64,000 bases of DNA from Adiantum capillus-veneris (Eukaryota; Streptophyta; Polypodiopsida; Polypodiales; Pteridaceae): the NCBI GenBank assembly GCA_014529385.2, contig CM043954.1, positions 90,981,747 to 91,045,746 on the forward strand, written 5' to 3'. Position numbers and translations under genes: made by a program. Of the stretch, positions 60,537 through 64,000 are shown in pieces. The notes beneath the pieces were generated by a model. It was not told the origin of the DNA. It saw only the letters and a list, made by a program, of their open reading frames with translations, and made no database searches. The number at the start of each line of letters is the position of its first letter. Position 1 is the stretch's first letter.

Positions 60537-62250
60537 GCATCAAATCTTTTTAATGCAGTCTCTAGAAGAAGCACAAGTTGCACTCACCAAAGTGATGTTT
60601 TTCACTGGAAGTGCTCTAGTTATGGTAGACAGCAATCATTGGAAGTCTGGAAGAAAACCGATGAGTTTGGCCCAAGATTTTTAGCCCCTTTGTACCACAC
60701 TATACAAAATGATCTCTTTGACAAAAAAGCTACATCAAAGTCAAATATCATGTTTCCAAAACAATACTTCGGAATATTTTGCTTGCAGGATGCACAATTG
60801 TGAGTGATGGTTTGTCTAATGTTCAAAGAAGACCAATGATCAATGTAACGCTGGTTTGTCTAAGGGGAGAAACGTTCATAAAGGCGATTGGCAGTTCTTG
60901 TGCAATTTAAAATGGCAAATATACTTATGAGGTCTTGATTAATGTATTAAAGAAATGGAAGCTGAACATGTCGTTCAAGTAGTCATGGACAATGCGAAGA
61001 ACTATAAAGATGCTAGAAAATCAATAAAAAAGTTCTTTCCACACATTTTTTCCAATGGTTGTAATACACATAGCTTAAACTTGGTGCTAAAGGATTGGTA
61101 CACTAGTGAAGAAACCACATGGTTCACCAAAATAATTGATACAGCGCGACAAATTGTGAACTTTATCTTGAAACGACAAAGAGTGCTCAATTTGTACAGA
61201 ATGCACATGTCAGTGATGTTGAAACTTCCTACTAAAACTCGGTTTTGCACACTCTTTTATACAATGGAATCACTTCTCCGTCATAAGTGCATTGTGATTG
61301 ACACTTTCAATTGCACGGCCTTTGACGAATGGCAGCTTGAGCAGAAAGAAAAGCTGAAAGAGAAAATAACGTATCTACGTGAGTCCATAAACAAGGCTTC
61401 TTGGTGGAGGAGTGTAATGGATGCATACCATGCATTGGTGCCGGTTATGTTCATGATTTACAACCAGGCATCAAATATGGGCAAAGTGTGGATGACATGG
61501 TGGTCAGTCCAACAAAGTCTTGAAAATCCCGAGGAGCTAAAAGAGTCTGTAGGAGAGAAGGAGTGGCGACTACCATTATCTGTAAAACAACAAAGAAATG
61601 GAAGAGCGATCATAGTCTACTCCATAGTGTGGCTTACATGCTCAATCCGGAGTATTGGAATTTAGATCCGATGCCCAATATAGAGGTGGTCAATACTTTC
61701 GATCACGTGGTCAACATGTTCTATTCCAATGTTTAGGACCAAATTGATTGTATCAAAGAAATGAGTGCATTTAGACTAAAAGAAGGTCCTTTTGTGAATG
61801 ATTTTGTATAGTCAATGGAAAAAGAGCAACCTGCATGGGAATGGTGGATGATGAATGGTTGAGAGCATTACTCAACCTTATGTCCCCTTGCAATGAAAGT
61901 ACTAGCGCAATGTGCAACAAACTCAAGTTCGAAGAGAAACTGGACTATGTATAGATATGTTCATAGCACTATTTGCAATAGATTATTAGTAGACAGAGCA
62001 AAAAAATTAGTGTATATGTTTTGCAACAAAAAGATATTGCATCACATTGAAAGTGTTGGCTAGAGGAGTAAATGTTAACCTGGGTGTATGATTGTTAAAA
62101 CGAATATGAAGAAGAGTTCAATGTCTATGTATCTCAATGCACTATAGACAAAATAGAAGAGAATCTGTTAATAGATGTGGAAGTTGAATTACAAGAAGAC
62201 CCACAACACTCGGACTCAGAACAAGATAACAACTTCACAAATTCAATATA
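60537..62250 (+). pseudogene. hAT transposase, C-terminal part (copy 2)
   Basis: It resumes with a relative of the copy 1 block at about 14,410 (QSLEEAQ). Landmarks: SDGLSNVQRRPM-like reading near 60,800 (Trp of SDGW replaced), VVQVVMDNAKNYKDAR (about 60,985), CNTHSLNLVLKDWYTSEETT and VWMTWWSVQQSLENPEEL (about 61,500, where copy 1 has a stop). The dimerisation region near 61,850-62,000 is read only in pieces because of stops. Frame 60955-61665 is the longest intact block. It confirms that the hAT element was whole before the chromovirus inserted. Confidence 0.85.
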
Positions 62251-62362
62251 GCTTGAGAGTAGAATGAAGATTGTGTCAAAAACCATTATGAGAGATCTTG
62301 CATTCAATGTGTTTTGATCATAAACATTGCTTCATAGTAGTGATTATACATAATTTGTCGAT

Positions 62363-63384
62363 CTCAATTGTTATGCTCAGAACCTGCATCTTTGTTACCA
62401 AATAGATTTCTAATTGTGCTAGGGGTGTCTTGGCGGGCGTGCTTAAATTTATACTCATTTGCCATGCCAAACATATAATATATTCCTTGTGGAATATCTT
62501 GTGAATAGATTGCACATTAGCTACTATTTTGTCTTTAAACAAATTAAACACATGAGGTGATAATAATGGCCATGTGCCAATGTATAGAATCCACTCCATC
62601 CATCAAAATTCTTGTAGCAAAGTGCACATTGGGAAGATGAAGATGCATCCAATTGCAACACAGAAATCAACTTTGGATGCAGGACGAGGTGACTAATGTG
62701 TGTCCCTTGTACATGCGGAGGATTCACTTGATGTGTCACATTCTGAATATCCTGGCTTAATCAATGAATACTTTTCTCCATTCGAACCTTGGATGCTTAG
62801 GGTGTTTGGGTTGCTACAGATATCCGTGTTATTTATGTATCTTTCGTTGCCAGTTGTGTCATTAAAATATCTTTCTTTCTTTTTAATTGTATGTCGGCCC
62901 CTTCAGCTATCCATGCGAGCTCATCCCGTGTGAATGTGACACAACTTATCCTGGTATTATGGTAGTCACAGTTGTCTCCTTTGAGGAGAATTCTATTGGT
63001 TGTTGCTGCATAAAATGCACATAGAACATTTTTGTAAAATACAACACACAATCTGCATTGTACAATGGATAGCTAAAAAATATGAAGTAGATCCTCTCAA
63101 CGTTATCTTTGATTACTTTGTGAAGGCACTTCAATACTTTCCATCGTCCTTTCTTTATCTCCGCATCCTCACATGGCCATATTGTTTTAATCATATCCTT
63201 GGTCACTTCTTTATTGATATCTTTCCATTGAAAATGGTTTGGATTTTCCCAAAACATTGCACATTGCTTGTTGTTCTGACATACCATGCGCTAGAGATTT
63301 TATGCACTGAACCGCATTAACAACCACTTGTTGTTGATCATATGGCACCGTTTGGGTACCACAAGCTTGTTCTTCATCAGCCAT
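62363..63384 (-). pseudogene. RING-like gene in transposon (copy 2)
   Basis: ATG at 63384 starts MADEEQACGTQ, parallel to MADQEQDIGTQ in copy 1. The stop is at 62363-62365. The middle part is better preserved than in copy 1 (KEVTKDMIKTIWPCEDAEIK, KGRWKVLKCLHKV). The zinc-finger region reads CALCYKNFDGWSGFYTL, then HGHYYHLMC, and later CAIYSQDIPQG. One Cys is replaced by His and one by Tyr relative to copy 1, and there are stops. A segment at about 62,750-62,990 has no counterpart in copy 1. Confidence 0.72.
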
Positions 63385-63700
63385 AGTATCTTAGAGCTAC
63401 AATGCACAAATAGACAAATATTCAATATTTTTGACAAAACATTATTCTAATGATCAATAGTCTCAAAGATACCACAACATGTCGTATCTTAGTTCAATCA
63501 AATATTCTATAATTGATGCAAAAAACAAAATCACAACTAATCCAATTGAGCCACAAGACAATTGACTAAAGACATATAGATTCAAATATACTACAAATGA
63601 CTCAATGAGGTGAACCACCCCAAACCCAGATAATAGACTTTAATGCAAATAAAATACACAGACAACAAGACAAAATATGAAGTACAAATATTCAGGCCAC

Positions 63701-64000
63701 TTAAAAAGACGGTGCAAGTTCAACAAGTGATTGCTAGACAGGATTAGGGTTTGTCTTTAGATGCTCTTTGAAAAAGATCAAAACATCTGATGCGTTTCTT
63801 CTAGCTTCCCGCTCTCTTAACTTCATCCAACAGTCCACTTTTATCTGAATAGCCTTCATGGAATCTTGATCGGGGTGGTAAAATTCTTCTTCTGGGAAAC
63901 AAACTTTTCTAGCTGCACTCCAAAAGTCTATTAACATGTCAAATAGAAAACCTAATGCATAAATTCCGCTTGTTTTTTTGTATGCATATGTGCATCGTGG
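63701..64000 (-). pseudogene. Kinase gene C-terminus in transposon (copy 2)
   Basis: The window ends inside this gene. Readable C-terminal part: MLIDFWSAARKVCFPEEEF, IQIKVDCWMKLREREARRNA and SDVLIFFKEHLKTNPNPV. It aligns with MLADFWSAARKF, KVDC-stop-MKLKERDQRRNA and SDVLIFFKEHLKTDPNSV of copy 1. The Trp codon TGG here is TGA in copy 1. A TAG at 63734-63736 (CAA in copy 1) precedes the last in-phase residues. The catalytic part lies beyond the window. Confidence 0.75.

Larger units (their letters stand above)
43350..64000 (+). mobile_element. hAT-type transposon copy 2, split and cut off
   Basis: Homologous in order to 12,740 onward. The left terminal region is 43,350-43,620, with an ACGTGATCACGT palindrome and GC-rich blocks. 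The transposase starts at 44,621. After an inserted chromovirus (45,084-60,536) come the rest of the transposase (to about 62,250), the RING-like gene (62,363-63,384) and the kinase C-terminus (63,701 to the window end). The right end lies beyond the window. Decay is heavier than in copy 1 in the transposase C-terminus, but the kinase C-terminal part keeps a Trp codon that is a stop in copy 1. Confidence 0.8.

Overview
This is nuclear DNA from a land plant with a large, repeat-rich genome. The transposon types (Ty1/copia, Ty3/gypsy with chromodomain, hAT with BED/DUF659/dimerisation domains) and the one apparently intact gene, a SOBIR1-like receptor kinase, all point to plants. A fern, lycophyte or gymnosperm seems more likely than a compact-genome angiosperm, but nothing here proves the lineage. 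Almost everything else is transposable elements at different stages of decay, often nested.

Layout. 1-3.1 kb: no clear gene except a gag relic near 2 kb. 3.1-5.3 kb: a complete short LTR element (two LTRs, TTATG target duplication, Met-tRNA primer site, decayed gag only). 5.3-7.8 kb: nothing recognised. 7.8-11.3 kb: one LTR and, just upstream of its polypurine tract on the minus strand, a 1,072-codon reading frame of unknown family. 11.4-12.1 kb: three dispersed copies of a near-perfect 22-bp palindrome. 12.7-20.8 kb: hAT element copy 1, carrying a transposase (plus strand) and, on the minus strand, a RING-H2-like gene and a protein-kinase gene. 21.9-24.8 kb: Ty3/gypsy protease, RNase H and integrase relics. 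24.8-25.8 kb: an unrecognised plus-strand pseudogene. 25.9-26.2 kb: a foldback element. 26.5-34.7 kb: a gag-like frame of 1,319 codons, a 3.3-kb leader, a primer site and one LTR. 35-38.3 kb: a second gag of the same general family. 38.5-39.4 kb: copia RNase H relic. 39.4-41.4 kb: nothing recognised. 41.5-42.9 kb: the receptor kinase. 43.35 kb to the window end: hAT copy 2, split by a chromovirus (45.08-60.54 kb), which itself holds a full-length copia element (48.67-53.96 kb) and a 747-bp MITE in its left LTR.

The most interesting object is the hAT-type element. Two diverged copies share the same order: terminal region, transposase, RING-H2-like gene, kinase gene. The ubiquitin-ligase-like and kinase genes therefore look like resident parts of the transposon rather than accidental neighbours. 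Both copies are mutated, so the system is inferred from relics. The nest in copy 2 gives a relative order: hAT first, then the chromovirus, then copia and MITE. The paralogous uninterrupted sites are present in this same window.

The receptor kinase has signal peptide, membrane segment and complete kinase domain, but no leucine-rich repeats, and HCD in place of HRD in the catalytic loop. hAT copy 2 begins about 410 bp upstream of its start codon.
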